From positions 248,001 through 312,000 of the forward strand of contig NZ_CANLWM010000006.1 of the NCBI RefSeq assembly GCF_947494875.1: DNA of 64,000 nucleotides, read 5' to 3'. The stretch comes from an uncultured Williamsia sp. Lineage in GTDB: Bacteria > Actinomycetota > Actinomycetes > Mycobacteriales > Mycobacteriaceae. The first letter of the stretch is position 1. Each line of letters opens with the position of its first letter. A program made the position numbers and the translations under genes. Positions 26,346 to 35,026 of this stretch are shown here, in pieces. Below the pieces are notes generated by a model, which did no database searches, had not been told where the DNA came from, and was given only the letters and a program-made list of their open reading frames with translations.

Positions 26346-28312
26346 TTCTCAACGAGCTTGTCCTGCACAACGTCGGTACTTTCGCTGGACGCCAAGCCAT
26401 CGATTTGACGCCTCCGTCTGCTGCCAAGCCGATCGTGCTTGTAGGTGGGCTGAATGGAGCGGGAAAGACAACAATTCTCGAGGCTATTCAGCTGGCGCTC
26501 TACGGGTCTCTTGCGCATCAAGCGGGCCGGCGGGCTGGTAGCTACGAGAAGTATATCCGCGGTTTGATTCACCGCGGTGTGCCGGCCAGCGAGGGTGCCG
26601 CTGTCGAATTGACGTTTACGGCCCATCAAGAGGGGCAAGAGCATACTTACTGGATTCGGCGTAGTTGGAAGTCGGAGTCCTTTCGCGAAATCCTGCTGGT
26701 GTCGGTGGACGGACGTCACCACCCATCTTTGGCATCGACTTGGAACGAACATGTCGAGACGTTTCTCCCGCGTGGAATAACAGGGCTCTTTTTCTTCGAC
26801 GGCGAGCAAATCGAAGCTCTGGCAGACCTAGACAGGTCGCGTCAGGTACTCGCTTCGGCTCTAGCAGCGCTCCTCGGCTTGGATCTCGTGGAGCGTTTAG
26901 CGACTGACCTGTCGGTTCTCAAGCGTCGTCATCGTGGCGAACACGTTCCGGAGGGCCTGCGTCAAGAGGTCGAAGAAAAAATGCAGGCGGTCACCCTGAG
27001 CCGGCAGTCGGAAGAGACCGCAGCCCAGGCCGAGCGTGATCGGCATTCCGATCTCGAACGAGCGAAGAAGCTATTCCATGAAGCGACTGAGGCTTACCGC
27101 GCGGCGGGTGGTGAGTTGCTCGAGCAACGCGAAAGTGCCGAAGCTAAATCCGCAATGGTGCGGGCAAGTTTGACTCAGTGCGAGGACGATATTCGCCACG
27201 AGTTATCAGAAGTTTCGCCGCTTCTGCAGCTTGACGAACTAATGCTCCAACTGGCCAACCAGGCGCGAGACGAGGAGGTGGCGCGGCAGAACGCCGCCCT
27301 AATTCACGAGCTGGCTTCCCGCGACGACGCTGTGGTGCAGGAGTTGCAGGGTGCGGATGTCAACTCGAAAGCCATCGCAACCATACGAGAGTATTTCGAG
27401 GCGGACAGGCTTCGGCGAGAGGCTTCGGCCAGCATCAGCGAGGTTGGGGACCTAGTCAGCTACGCCGTCGTCGATGGGCTGCGCAGCGGGTCGATTCCTG
27501 AAGCAAGGAGGCGTCTGCAGCTTGCGATAGACCGTCGGTCGGCCTTGAAGACCGATCTCGACCAGGCCGAGCGGGTACTGGTCGCGATACCTGACCCTGA
27601 AGCGTTGGCTCCACTCCTCCGGGTGCGCGAGGCGACCAGAGACGGCCTTCGGAAAGCTGAAGCTGCCGCTGACCTTGCCACCGGAGTAGCCGGCATTGCG
27701 CGATCCGAAAGGATTAAGCGTGCTGAAGCCTACGAAGCGGCCCTCGACAAGGCGGCGCACGCAAATTTCGCCGCGGACGACGATCGGCGTCTAGTCGACC
27801 ACGTCGATCGCGTCCGGCAGACCCTCGAAGGACTGCGGGTGGCGGCGACTACTCGCCACCTCGAGAGGATCTCGAGCCTGGTTCTCGAAGCCCTTGGAAT
27901 GCTCCTCAGGAAGCAGCAGCTCGTGACCGAGGTGCGGATTGATCCATACGACTACACGGTCTCGCTGACCGGCGCTGACGGCCACGCGCTTCCAGCGAAG
28001 GACCTGTCAGCAGGCGAACGCCAGCTATTGGCTGTCGCGCTTCTCTGGGGGTTGGCGCGCGCCTCCGGACAGCCCCTTCCAGTCGTCATCGACACACCGC
28101 TAGGGCGACTCGATTCATCGCATCGCGGTCACCTCATGGACCGGTACTTTCCGCATGCGAGTCATCAGGTCGTCCTGTTGTCGACTGACACCGAGATTGA
28201 CGAGGACGCCTACCGGCGGATCGCGCCCAAGGTCGGGCGTAGCTACCACCTCAAGTTCGATGGCGACAGAAATGCCACGACCGTTCGCGACGGATACTTT
28301 TGGGAGCAATGA
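26342..28312 (+). CDS. dndD: DndD SMC-like ATPase
   Basis: A 656-residue ATPase. Walker A is at residues 35-44 (GGLNGAGKTT). A long central coiled coil follows. The ABC signature LSAGERQ is at ~555-561 and Walker B (VVIDTPLGRLD) at ~578-588. DndD is thought to nick or remodel DNA and hydrolyse ATP during sulfur insertion. It overlaps dndC and dndE by 4 bases each. A divergent relative with the same domain plan lies in the convergent operon at 30637-32694. Confidence 0.93.
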   Translation: MILNELVLHNVGTFAGRQAIDLTPPSAAKPIVLVGGLNGAGKTTILEAIQLALYGSLAHQAGRRAGSYEKYIRGLIHRGVPASEGAAVELTFTAHQEGQEHTYWIRRSWKSESFREILLVSVDGRHHPSLASTWNEHVETFLPRGITGLFFFDGEQIEALADLDRSRQVLASALAALLGLDLVERLATDLSVLKRRHRGEHVPEGLRQEVEEKMQAVTLSRQSEETAAQAERDRHSDLERAKKLFHEATEAYRAAGGELLEQRESAEAKSAMVRASLTQCEDDIRHELSEVSPLLQLDELMLQLANQARDEEVARQNAALIHELASRDDAVVQELQGADVNSKAIATIREYFEADRLRREASASISEVGDLVSYAVVDGLRSGSIPEARRRLQLAIDRRSALKTDLDQAERVLVAIPDPEALAPLLRVREATRDGLRKAEAAADLATGVAGIARSERIKRAEAYEAALDKAAHANFAADDDRRLVDHVDRVRQTLEGLRVAATTRHLERISSLVLEALGMLLRKQQLVTEVRIDPYDYTVSLTGADGHALPAKDLSAGERQLLAVALLWGLARASGQPLPVVIDTPLGRLDSSHRGHLMDRYFPHASHQVVLLSTDTEIDEDAYRRIAPKVGRSYHLKFDGDRNATTVRDGYFWEQ

Positions 28313-28707
28313 TGCCGATCGAACACGTGCGAGTTAACCAACAGGCGCGAGATCAGTTGATCACGTTGAAGCGTCGTACTGGGGTGCAGCAGTGGAACGT
28401 TCTGTGCCGCTGGGCCCTGTGCAGATCACTCGCCGAACCCGCGCCGCCGCCGATCATTCGACTGACTCTCGACAGCAACGTCGAGATGAGTTGGCGAACC
28501 TTTGGTGGGGACCTTGGTGATGTGCTGTGGTCGCTCGTTCGGTTACGAGCACGAAATGACGGGCTGGAGCTCGATGACGACACGCTGGGTCAACAATTTC
28601 GGCTTCATCTTCATCGCGGTATCGGCTACCTGGTCGGCGACCCACGGGTGTCGGATGTCGCCGGACTAGCAAGTCTGGGGCTGGCTGAACAACCTGCTTC
28701 TGCATGA
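28309..28707 (+). CDS. dndE: DndE, DNA-binding phosphorothioation subunit
   Basis: A 132-residue protein. ATG 28309 overlaps the dndD stop (ATGA); ATG 28312 is an alternative. The N-terminus EHVRVNQQARDQLITLKRRTG and the pattern QWNVLCRWALCRSL fit the small helical DndE, which forms oligomers that bind nicked DNA. The tail HLHRGIGYLVGD also fits. It overlaps the methyltransferase gene by 4 bases. Confidence 0.9.
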   Translation: MMPIEHVRVNQQARDQLITLKRRTGVQQWNVLCRWALCRSLAEPAPPPIIRLTLDSNVEMSWRTFGGDLGDVLWSLVRLRARNDGLELDDDTLGQQFRLHLHRGIGYLVGDPRVSDVAGLASLGLAEQPASA

Positions 28708-30161
28708 CCGAAATGCGTATTGCGCGCCACAAGACTGCGCTCAGCCGCAGCTCGTTGTCACGACCGATCGCTACCGCCATTGCGGACGGTCTAATCGGTC
28801 AGGAAAGCACTCTTTTCGACTACGGCTGCGGTAAAGGTGATGACATTCGCTATCTGGCCGCGATGGGCTACCTTGTCGAAGGCTGGGACCCAACCCACCG
28901 ATCGAATGTCAAACCGCGGCCGGCCGAGGTGGTGAACCTTGGGTTTGTGCTTAATGTGATCGAAGACCCTCTTGAGCGAGTACACGTACTAAATCGAGCA
29001 TGGTCATTAACTGAAAAAGTCCTTGTTGTGGCCGCTCGAATGGTGTGGGACGCTCGCGGCCTTTCGGGCCGACCGATGGGCGACGGGGTGCTCACACGAA
29101 ATGGGACATTTCAGAAATTCTACGAACAAGCTGAACTTGCGCAATGGATTGAGTCGGCTAGTGATGTAAAGCCTTACGCTGCGGCGCCCGGGATATTCTA
29201 CCTCATCCGGGACGAGTCGTTGGCGCAGCGATTCCTCGCGTCGCGGGTGTACTCTTATCGTCCGCGGATCACAATAAGTTCGCAAGACCAATACGCGGCG
29301 AACGAGACAATTTTGCAACCGCTTCTGGAATTCATGAACCATCATGCCAGGCCTCCGAAGTCTCACGAACTAGCGCCCGACGTGGTGCAGGCACTAACTG
29401 AAGCGATCGGCGGAGTTGGAAAAGCGCAGCGGCTCATTCGTCGCGTGACGGACGATGAACATTGGGAACAGGTAGCGCAGCATCGTCGGGCCGAGCTTCT
29501 TACGTACGTTGCATTGTCGAGGTTTGGGCGTCGACCGAAATTCGGTCAGCTTGACAACACCCTCGCTGGTGATCTTCGTGCGACTTTCGGGACGTACCAA
29601 CGTGCGTGCCTCGAGGCGGACCGCTTACTACTCGCGTGTGGCGACCAAGCTTTGCTCCAGGTCAACGCACGTGGTTCCAAGATCGGCAAACAGACACCGA
29701 CCGCGCTCTACGTACATCGATCAGCAATGCCGGAAGTTTCGCCCGTTCTTCAGGTGTACGAGGGCTGCGCGCGCGTGTTGGCAGGGACAGTCCCGAGTGC
29801 GAATATGATTAAGTTATCGGTTGTCGAACCTCAGATTTCCTTCCTGACCTATCCGGAATTTGATCGCGATCCCCATCCACGGTTGCAATCGTCCGTGACG
29901 GTAAACCTTCGTCGCCTGAGCGTCGAGTGGCGTGACTACTCTCGCTCCGAGAATCCGCCGTTGCTGCACCGAAAAGAGGAGTTCCTCGGATCAGATGACC
30001 CACGACGTCCACTCTATTCGCGTCTTACGCGAGCGGAAGTCCAGGCGGGATTGTACCGTACTCCAGAGAAGATAGGAACGACTCTGGGTTGGCTTGACAC
30101 TCTAAAGAATGCTGGGTTGACGCACCGTGGTCACAAATTGGTGCCGTGGGAGCCGGGGTAG
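28704..30161 (+). CDS. DNA phosphorothioation-associated putative methyltransferase
   Basis: A 485-residue protein, fifth gene of the dnd operon. Residues 38-47 (FDYGCGKGDD) form a SAM-binding motif I, followed by GWDPTHRSN and LGFVLNVIED, a Rossmann methyltransferase pattern. The C-terminal ~280 residues belong only to this dnd-linked family, as I recall it (annotated as a dnd-related methyltransferase). The substrate is unknown; RNA or DNA are both possible. The gene ends five bases from a convergent operon. Confidence 0.85.
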   Translation: MTEMRIARHKTALSRSSLSRPIATAIADGLIGQESTLFDYGCGKGDDIRYLAAMGYLVEGWDPTHRSNVKPRPAEVVNLGFVLNVIEDPLERVHVLNRAWSLTEKVLVVAARMVWDARGLSGRPMGDGVLTRNGTFQKFYEQAELAQWIESASDVKPYAAAPGIFYLIRDESLAQRFLASRVYSYRPRITISSQDQYAANETILQPLLEFMNHHARPPKSHELAPDVVQALTEAIGGVGKAQRLIRRVTDDEHWEQVAQHRRAELLTYVALSRFGRRPKFGQLDNTLAGDLRATFGTYQRACLEADRLLLACGDQALLQVNARGSKIGKQTPTALYVHRSAMPEVSPVLQVYEGCARVLAGTVPSANMIKLSVVEPQISFLTYPEFDRDPHPRLQSSVTVNLRRLSVEWRDYSRSENPPLLHRKEEFLGSDDPRRPLYSRLTRAEVQAGLYRTPEKIGTTLGWLDTLKNAGLTHRGHKLVPWEPG

Positions 30162-30188
30162 CTCCGTCAGCTCCAGCTAACCCCTCGG
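30153..30188. terminator. Possible bidirectional hairpin between convergent dnd operons
   Basis: CCGGGGTAGCT (30153-30163) pairs with AGCTAACCCCTCGG (from 30175) with one bulged base. It spans the stops of both convergent genes, which leave only five bases between them. It has no T tract; the call rests on symmetry and place. Confidence 0.35.
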
Positions 30189-30640
30189 AGGAGTTCATCA
30201 ACACTGGCCGGTGCAGCACCTCCGCCGCTAGCAAGCGCTTCTGAAATCAGGGCATCAACAACTAGATCCGCCGTGAGGTGTCGGACGTTAACCTGCTCCT
30301 GGATCACATCTAGACCGCCGTTCGCGAACTCCTCAAAAATGCGAACACGCTCTTCCAGCCTCGGGGCGTCCAAAATTTCAGGATCATTGCCAACTATATT
30401 CGCTGCAATCATATTTATCAACGCCTCGGAATGGACAGGTGCGGTCATTGTCTCATAACGGATTGGATCACCAGCAGCATCGGAGTAGGACGCCCGGCGG
30501 TTGAAGTGGAAACCTATACCTGCAGCTAAAAGCAGTATGTCGCGAAAGGTGCCGAAGCCGGCATCTTCCTGCAGCTCTTTCATCAGACGTTCGTGCTGTT
30601 GGGGTCTGCGTATGCGAACGTCGGAAGGAACTGAACTCAT
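30167..30640 (-). CDS. dnd system-associated small protein (dnd_assoc_4-like)
   Basis: A 157-residue protein. The pattern VRIRRPQQHERLMKEL, FGTFRDILLLAAGIGFHF and ILDAPRLEERVRIFEEFANG fits the small family that I recall as dnd-associated protein 4. It is found beside phosphorothioation genes and nothing is known of its mechanism. ATG 30640 overlaps the upstream SMC gene's stop. It is the last gene of the five-gene leftward operon 37314 to 30167. Noticeably AT-richer than the flanking chromosome. Confidence 0.7.
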   Translation of the reverse strand: MSSVPSDVRIRRPQQHERLMKELQEDAGFGTFRDILLLAAGIGFHFNRRASYSDAAGDPIRYETMTAPVHSEALINMIAANIVGNDPEILDAPRLEERVRIFEEFANGGLDVIQEQVNVRHLTADLVVDALISEALASGGGAAPASVDELLRGVSWS

Positions 30641-32694
30641 GAGATCTCCATTAGTAATGCGAAGTCATCCTCGGCGGATCGGATATACGGGTAAGAATTT
30701 CCTCTTAGCAAGATGTCTTCTTCACGAGCTTCGGCGAGACTGCTGTGTGCCTCGATGACTCCGAGGTTGCTGACGTAGGGGTCAAGGACATTGACGACCT
30801 TTCCCAAGCCTTGGCTCTTGCTTACCAGGACTACCAACTGAGGCGCAAGCTGCGCTAGCGCCCGGGCGACTGTTTCCTGATAGTTCTCATCCAGAGAGCC
30901 GAACGCCGCATCCATCACAATCGGGTAGGTTCCCGAGTCGGGGCCTGGATCGCCCTCGGCTCGGCTCTCGCTCCGAACCTCGCGCGCGACTTTGGAAACT
31001 GCCGCGACGAAGCTCAGGCTCAAGATTTGGTTCTCTCCCGTGGATTTACCCACTGGTAGGTGCACGCCGTCCACAATCGTGTGCAAGTTGAGCTCAAAGG
31101 AACTGCTTAGCGACGGGACATAGTTCTTGTATGTGATGCCGCGGTATATTGACTTCAACTCCGAGTCTAGACGTAGACGCATCCGCTCTGCACGTATCTC
31201 AAGAATCTCCTCGAGAGCTCGCTTTACATTCTGAACAACGTCGGATCGGGATCGCGCCTTCGCCGCCAAGTGGTCTGTGACCTCGGCATTCTTACGATCT
31301 CTTATCTTCTGCTCAATCTCTTTGCTGATCGTGTCCAAGTCATGAATTACTGCTCCGATTTTTCGCTGCTTCAGCGAATGACGTTCATTTAAATCGATAC
31401 GCTTGGACTCCAGAGCTTGCACGTCCTCAAGCCCTGGTCCTTTGAGTTTTCCGTCGAGTTCCGACAGTGTCTCCTCAAGGTCCGATATCTGGGATCGAAG
31501 ATCACTGATTTGTTTCACGTGACGACCTAAGTTTTCCTCGAAATCTCCCCGCGCAGAGTCCATCGGTTCAATCTGAGCACTGAGCTTCTGCCACGCTGTT
31601 TCAACGGCTTGTAACCCTGCGTGCTGTCGCCAGCTAGTAACTTTCTCCCATGGCCCGGTGCCGACCTGAAGCGTTGTACCGCAAATACACTCACCCTCGA
31701 CCAGGAGTTTGTCGACGAACTCGCGCTTAAGGGGTGTGGGGAGAGCGCCCCTCTCGTATAGCGACGTCGCCATTGCGTTGGTGGCTGCGCCAAGATCCTC
31801 GGTGAAGGCGAGAAACCCGCGCGTAGCGAGGAGATTCGCCTTCTCTCTGCGCGCAGAGTTGAGTGCCAGACGCGATTCACCAAGCGCCTTCGAGGTGGCA
31901 TCACGCTGGAGCTGAATGGGCGCAACTCGTTCGTGCTTCCTAAGAAGATCGGTCACCTTCTCTCTCTCGTCGGCTAGCACGGCGAGATCCGCTTCTAAGA
32001 TCCTATTCTCTTCGTTAAGTGCCGCTTCCCGATCCCGGAGGTCGTCAATAGCGGACTGGATCTCGCTGGCTTTATCGCCGCCATGCTTACGAATATCAGC
32101 CGCAAATCGTTTGTCAACTTTTGGCAAATGCAATATCGCACGCTCTACTTGTTCTAGATCCAGGAGGACCTTTATATCTTGCTGGACCTCGCTATATGCA
32201 CTCTTTTCTACCAGCTTTTCAATTCTTTCACCGTTGAAGAAAAAGAATCTGCTGATGCTTTGTGGGAGGATCGATAGGATGCGTTCCTGGGGGGCTCGGA
32301 CCGTATCAGTTGTACCGTCAAGCCGAGTTTTCCATAATTGAATGTCGGGTGACATTCGGCTCTGATCCTCGCTATCCTTGAACAGAGTCGCTCGCCGCAA
32401 CAGACGAAAGCGCTCACCATCGTGGTCGAAAACGACCTCTACATGAGCTGTGACGGAACTGCCGACGCGGGCGGCTTGCCAGACAGTGTTCGTTACGAAC
32501 TGTTGTTGTTGCTCGACATCGTCCGAGAACTCCCCGTAAAGAGCCCATGTAAACGCGTTCAGAAGGGTCGTTTTTCCTGCGCCGTTCGCGCCAAATATCA
32601 AGTTCACGGGCTTAACAGTGTCTGACTCGAGGTTGAATCTCTGAATGCCTTTGAACTGTCTGAAGTTATTCAACTCGATTGACAAGAGTCTCAC
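30637..32694 (-). CDS. DndD-like SMC ATPase with CxC hinge motif, second copy
   Basis: A 685-residue protein. Walker A is at 35-42 (GANGAGKT), with the same FFFNGERIEKL element seen in DndD (FFFDGEQIEAL). Long coiled coils flank Cys336-x-Cys338 (GECICGTTL), which could form a Rad50-like zinc hook. The ABC signature is at 551-556 (STGENQ) and Walker B at 591-602 (PIVMDAAFGSLD). It overlaps genes on both sides. It probably senses or acts on unmodified DNA with the PLD-helicase, but this is inferred from the operon. It is diverged well beyond an allelic copy of the dndD upstream. Confidence 0.85.
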   Translation of the reverse strand: MRLLSIELNNFRQFKGIQRFNLESDTVKPVNLIFGANGAGKTTLLNAFTWALYGEFSDDVEQQQQFVTNTVWQAARVGSSVTAHVEVVFDHDGERFRLLRRATLFKDSEDQSRMSPDIQLWKTRLDGTTDTVRAPQERILSILPQSISRFFFFNGERIEKLVEKSAYSEVQQDIKVLLDLEQVERAILHLPKVDKRFAADIRKHGGDKASEIQSAIDDLRDREAALNEENRILEADLAVLADEREKVTDLLRKHERVAPIQLQRDATSKALGESRLALNSARREKANLLATRGFLAFTEDLGAATNAMATSLYERGALPTPLKREFVDKLLVEGECICGTTLQVGTGPWEKVTSWRQHAGLQAVETAWQKLSAQIEPMDSARGDFEENLGRHVKQISDLRSQISDLEETLSELDGKLKGPGLEDVQALESKRIDLNERHSLKQRKIGAVIHDLDTISKEIEQKIRDRKNAEVTDHLAAKARSRSDVVQNVKRALEEILEIRAERMRLRLDSELKSIYRGITYKNYVPSLSSSFELNLHTIVDGVHLPVGKSTGENQILSLSFVAAVSKVAREVRSESRAEGDPGPDSGTYPIVMDAAFGSLDENYQETVARALAQLAPQLVVLVSKSQGLGKVVNVLDPYVSNLGVIEAHSSLAEAREEDILLRGNSYPYIRSAEDDFALLMEIS

Positions 32695-32882
32695 GGGAGC
32701 GCCTCCTTGACGGCAGCTAACAGATCTTCAGTGGCTTCATACTTTGCAACGTGAAGTTTGGATCGCTCTATTTCCAAAACTTTCTTGAGAAGCTGCCGCT
32801 CAACTAGAGACAGCTCCTGCACTACCTGCTCCTCAGTGCGATCATCCGTTGACATTGGGTCCTTCATTGTTGATAACCTCAC
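32691..32882 (-). CDS. 63-aa acidic helical protein within the dnd-linked operon
   Basis: GTG 32882 overlaps the helicase stop (GTGA) and the gene's own stop overlaps the SMC gene start, so translation is coupled on both sides. The sequence is helical and charged (TEEQVVQELSLVERQLLKKVLEIERSK), probably one long helix or coiled coil. It could be a small adaptor between the helicase and the ATPase. No family is recognised. Confidence 0.65.
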   Translation of the reverse strand: MRLSTMKDPMSTDDRTEEQVVQELSLVERQLLKKVLEIERSKLHVAKYEATEDLLAAVKEALP

Positions 32883-35026
32883 ATATCCATAAGTTGGTAG
32901 CGCTCTTTTAATGGCCGAAGAACCCGCAATGTCTCCTCGTAGTTTTGCGAAAGTTTTCCAAACTCGTTCGCCCTCGACAGTTCACGAACGAGCAGACGGC
33001 GCTCGAGCTCGAAATTTATGGGTATGCCGTCTCTGGGAACCGCCAAGTAGTCAAAAATCTCCGCTCGCTCCTTTCCGTCGGCTTTCCGAAGCAAACGTCC
33101 GCGACGCTGAATGAACTGTCGGGGATTACTGCTGCTTGCCAACAGGTAGCCAGTACGTGCGTCCGGTATATCGACCCCCTCATCTAGGCAACGCATCGCG
33201 ATCAGCACCTGAAGATCGTCGCCCCGTCCAAATCGTCGTAGTAGTTCTTTTCGTTCGGTTCTTGGTGTGTCGGAGACGTAGACGTGTGCGGTGAGTCGCA
33301 TTTGGTTACCGATCAAGTCGGTGACCTCCCGCAGTTGATTAGGTCCGTCGGGCTCACCTGTGTTTGCTGGCCGTGCACCCTCGGCGCAATAGACAAGTTG
33401 GAACCAGGCGTCGCGGTGAGCTTTCAGATCACCGGCCAACGCGGCCAACTTGCCTGCCGCGTGCCCCAGTACTCCCGCTCGTTTGCGAAGAAGCAGTCCG
33501 AGCATGGATTCGGGATCTGCAGCCCCCAGTTCCTCGCCAGCAGCCATACGTACGGCAATTTTTGCTGAAAGCTCCGCGTAAAGCTCGGTTTCAGCCTCGT
33601 CCAGGGTGATTAGACGCGGATGGTAGTTATACCTACAAAGCGCGCCAATTTGAATCGCTTGATCGAGTCCGAGCTCGAAAAGCACGTTTCCAAAGTATGT
33701 GACTAGCGCGCTTGTCCCCAAATCGTCGTTCCAACGCTCTGGTGTTGCTGAAAGACCCAGTCGATAAGTGGCTTTAGCTGGCAGCATTGACCTCAACGAC
33801 GCCGATCCGAGGTTATGTACCTCATCGGCGATGATGAGAAACGGCTGACCTATGCGGTCCATGATTGCCTGAAACTTATCGCCCGAAAATGACTTGTTGG
33901 TGGCTACCATCGCTACGAGCGGCCGGAGACCGAGCCTCATCTGGGTGAGCTGCTCTTCTACCACGGGCAGCCATGCGCGACTCGCTTCGTATACCGGAAT
34001 TCCGCGTATTCCGAATTCACGCAGTTCTTTCATCCATTGATCGACTAGATGTTGAAGCGGTGCAACAATTAACACCACAAGAGGCTCTTCTCGTTGCTGC
34101 GAAATTGCTTCTGCAAGCTTGCACGCGGCTATCAGCGATGTCTTAGTTTTGCCGGTGCCTGTCGCCATCTTCAAGATTCCGCGACCTTGCTCAGCGAACC
34201 ATGCGTCCACCGCCTTGCGTTGATAGTCGCGGATCCTTAAGGCCTCGGGTATCGCAAAGCGTTCCGGAGAGTCTTCGTCGGAAGCAGGGAATGCTAGAGC
34301 ATCGGCGGTTGCTGGAAGGATGTATTTCCTCTCTTTTCCTAAGTCGATCAATCTATCTCGAGAAACTTCGGGAAAGTCCTCGACAGAGAGCATAGGCGTA
34401 TTGTTTGCCCACAGAGTGTTGAAGTCATGTTCCAAACTAGCCGCGCGTTCCCCGTCGCCGTCGAGCCACCCCCGATACACTTCGATCGACTCAAAATTCG
34501 CCACCAGTCCGCCCGCCGTCTCGTTGCTGCTGCCTGTGAACGCGACCAGGTCCCCTGATGGGTCTCGAAATATGCCAAGCTTTTCATGATATATTCCGAT
34601 GCGTCCTTCGTGTCTCACGAACGCGAGCTTGATATCAAGCTTCTCATCGGCAATTAGTCGACCAAGAAGCCCGAGCCCATCCAATACCGAAGCCGCATCT
34701 TCCAAATTCAAGACCCGCTCTGTGGCCCGTGTCAAGATGTCGCGGAGGCTGTAACCGCGCTCGATGTCGAGAACATCGTCTTGCGTCAAATTCGGCGAAG
34801 CAATGAGACGCATTTGACCGCCGTTTCTCGCGAATTTCTCGATCCCTCGTGAGTAGAGAGCCAAACTAGTAGAAGTAAAATATCCCACCGCTCGCGAGTA
34901 AGTGGAAGCAACTCGGAAAGCGGGCAAATAGAAGTCCTTGACAACGTCCCCGCGGTTGCTCCGATAGCGAGCATTTAGTGGAAGGTCACGAAGCCCCGGC
35001 TTCGTCTTCTTCTCCGTTGAGGTCAT
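32879..35026 (-). CDS. PLD-like nuclease - DEAD/SNF2-type helicase (dnd-linked restriction protein)
   Basis: A 715-residue protein. The N-terminal ~210 residues resemble a phospholipase-D nuclease: YHEKLG at 146-151 gives a single HxK, followed by FTGSSNETAGG, as in type III-like restriction helicases. The helicase follows: Q-motif region RIRDYQRKAV, Walker A GTGKT (290-294), DEVH (401-404), LSATPERW, and motif VI QFIQRRGRLLRK near the end. I recall a dnd-linked family of this architecture annotated as a phosphorothioation-system restriction enzyme. It probably acts on non-phosphorothioated invader DNA. Coupled to both neighbours. Confidence 0.85.
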   Translation of the reverse strand: MTSTEKKTKPGLRDLPLNARYRSNRGDVVKDFYLPAFRVASTYSRAVGYFTSTSLALYSRGIEKFARNGGQMRLIASPNLTQDDVLDIERGYSLRDILTRATERVLNLEDAASVLDGLGLLGRLIADEKLDIKLAFVRHEGRIGIYHEKLGIFRDPSGDLVAFTGSSNETAGGLVANFESIEVYRGWLDGDGERAASLEHDFNTLWANNTPMLSVEDFPEVSRDRLIDLGKERKYILPATADALAFPASDEDSPERFAIPEALRIRDYQRKAVDAWFAEQGRGILKMATGTGKTKTSLIAACKLAEAISQQREEPLVVLIVAPLQHLVDQWMKELREFGIRGIPVYEASRAWLPVVEEQLTQMRLGLRPLVAMVATNKSFSGDKFQAIMDRIGQPFLIIADEVHNLGSASLRSMLPAKATYRLGLSATPERWNDDLGTSALVTYFGNVLFELGLDQAIQIGALCRYNYHPRLITLDEAETELYAELSAKIAVRMAAGEELGAADPESMLGLLLRKRAGVLGHAAGKLAALAGDLKAHRDAWFQLVYCAEGARPANTGEPDGPNQLREVTDLIGNQMRLTAHVYVSDTPRTERKELLRRFGRGDDLQVLIAMRCLDEGVDIPDARTGYLLASSSNPRQFIQRRGRLLRKADGKERAEIFDYLAVPRDGIPINFELERRLLVRELSRANEFGKLSQNYEETLRVLRPLKERYQLMDM

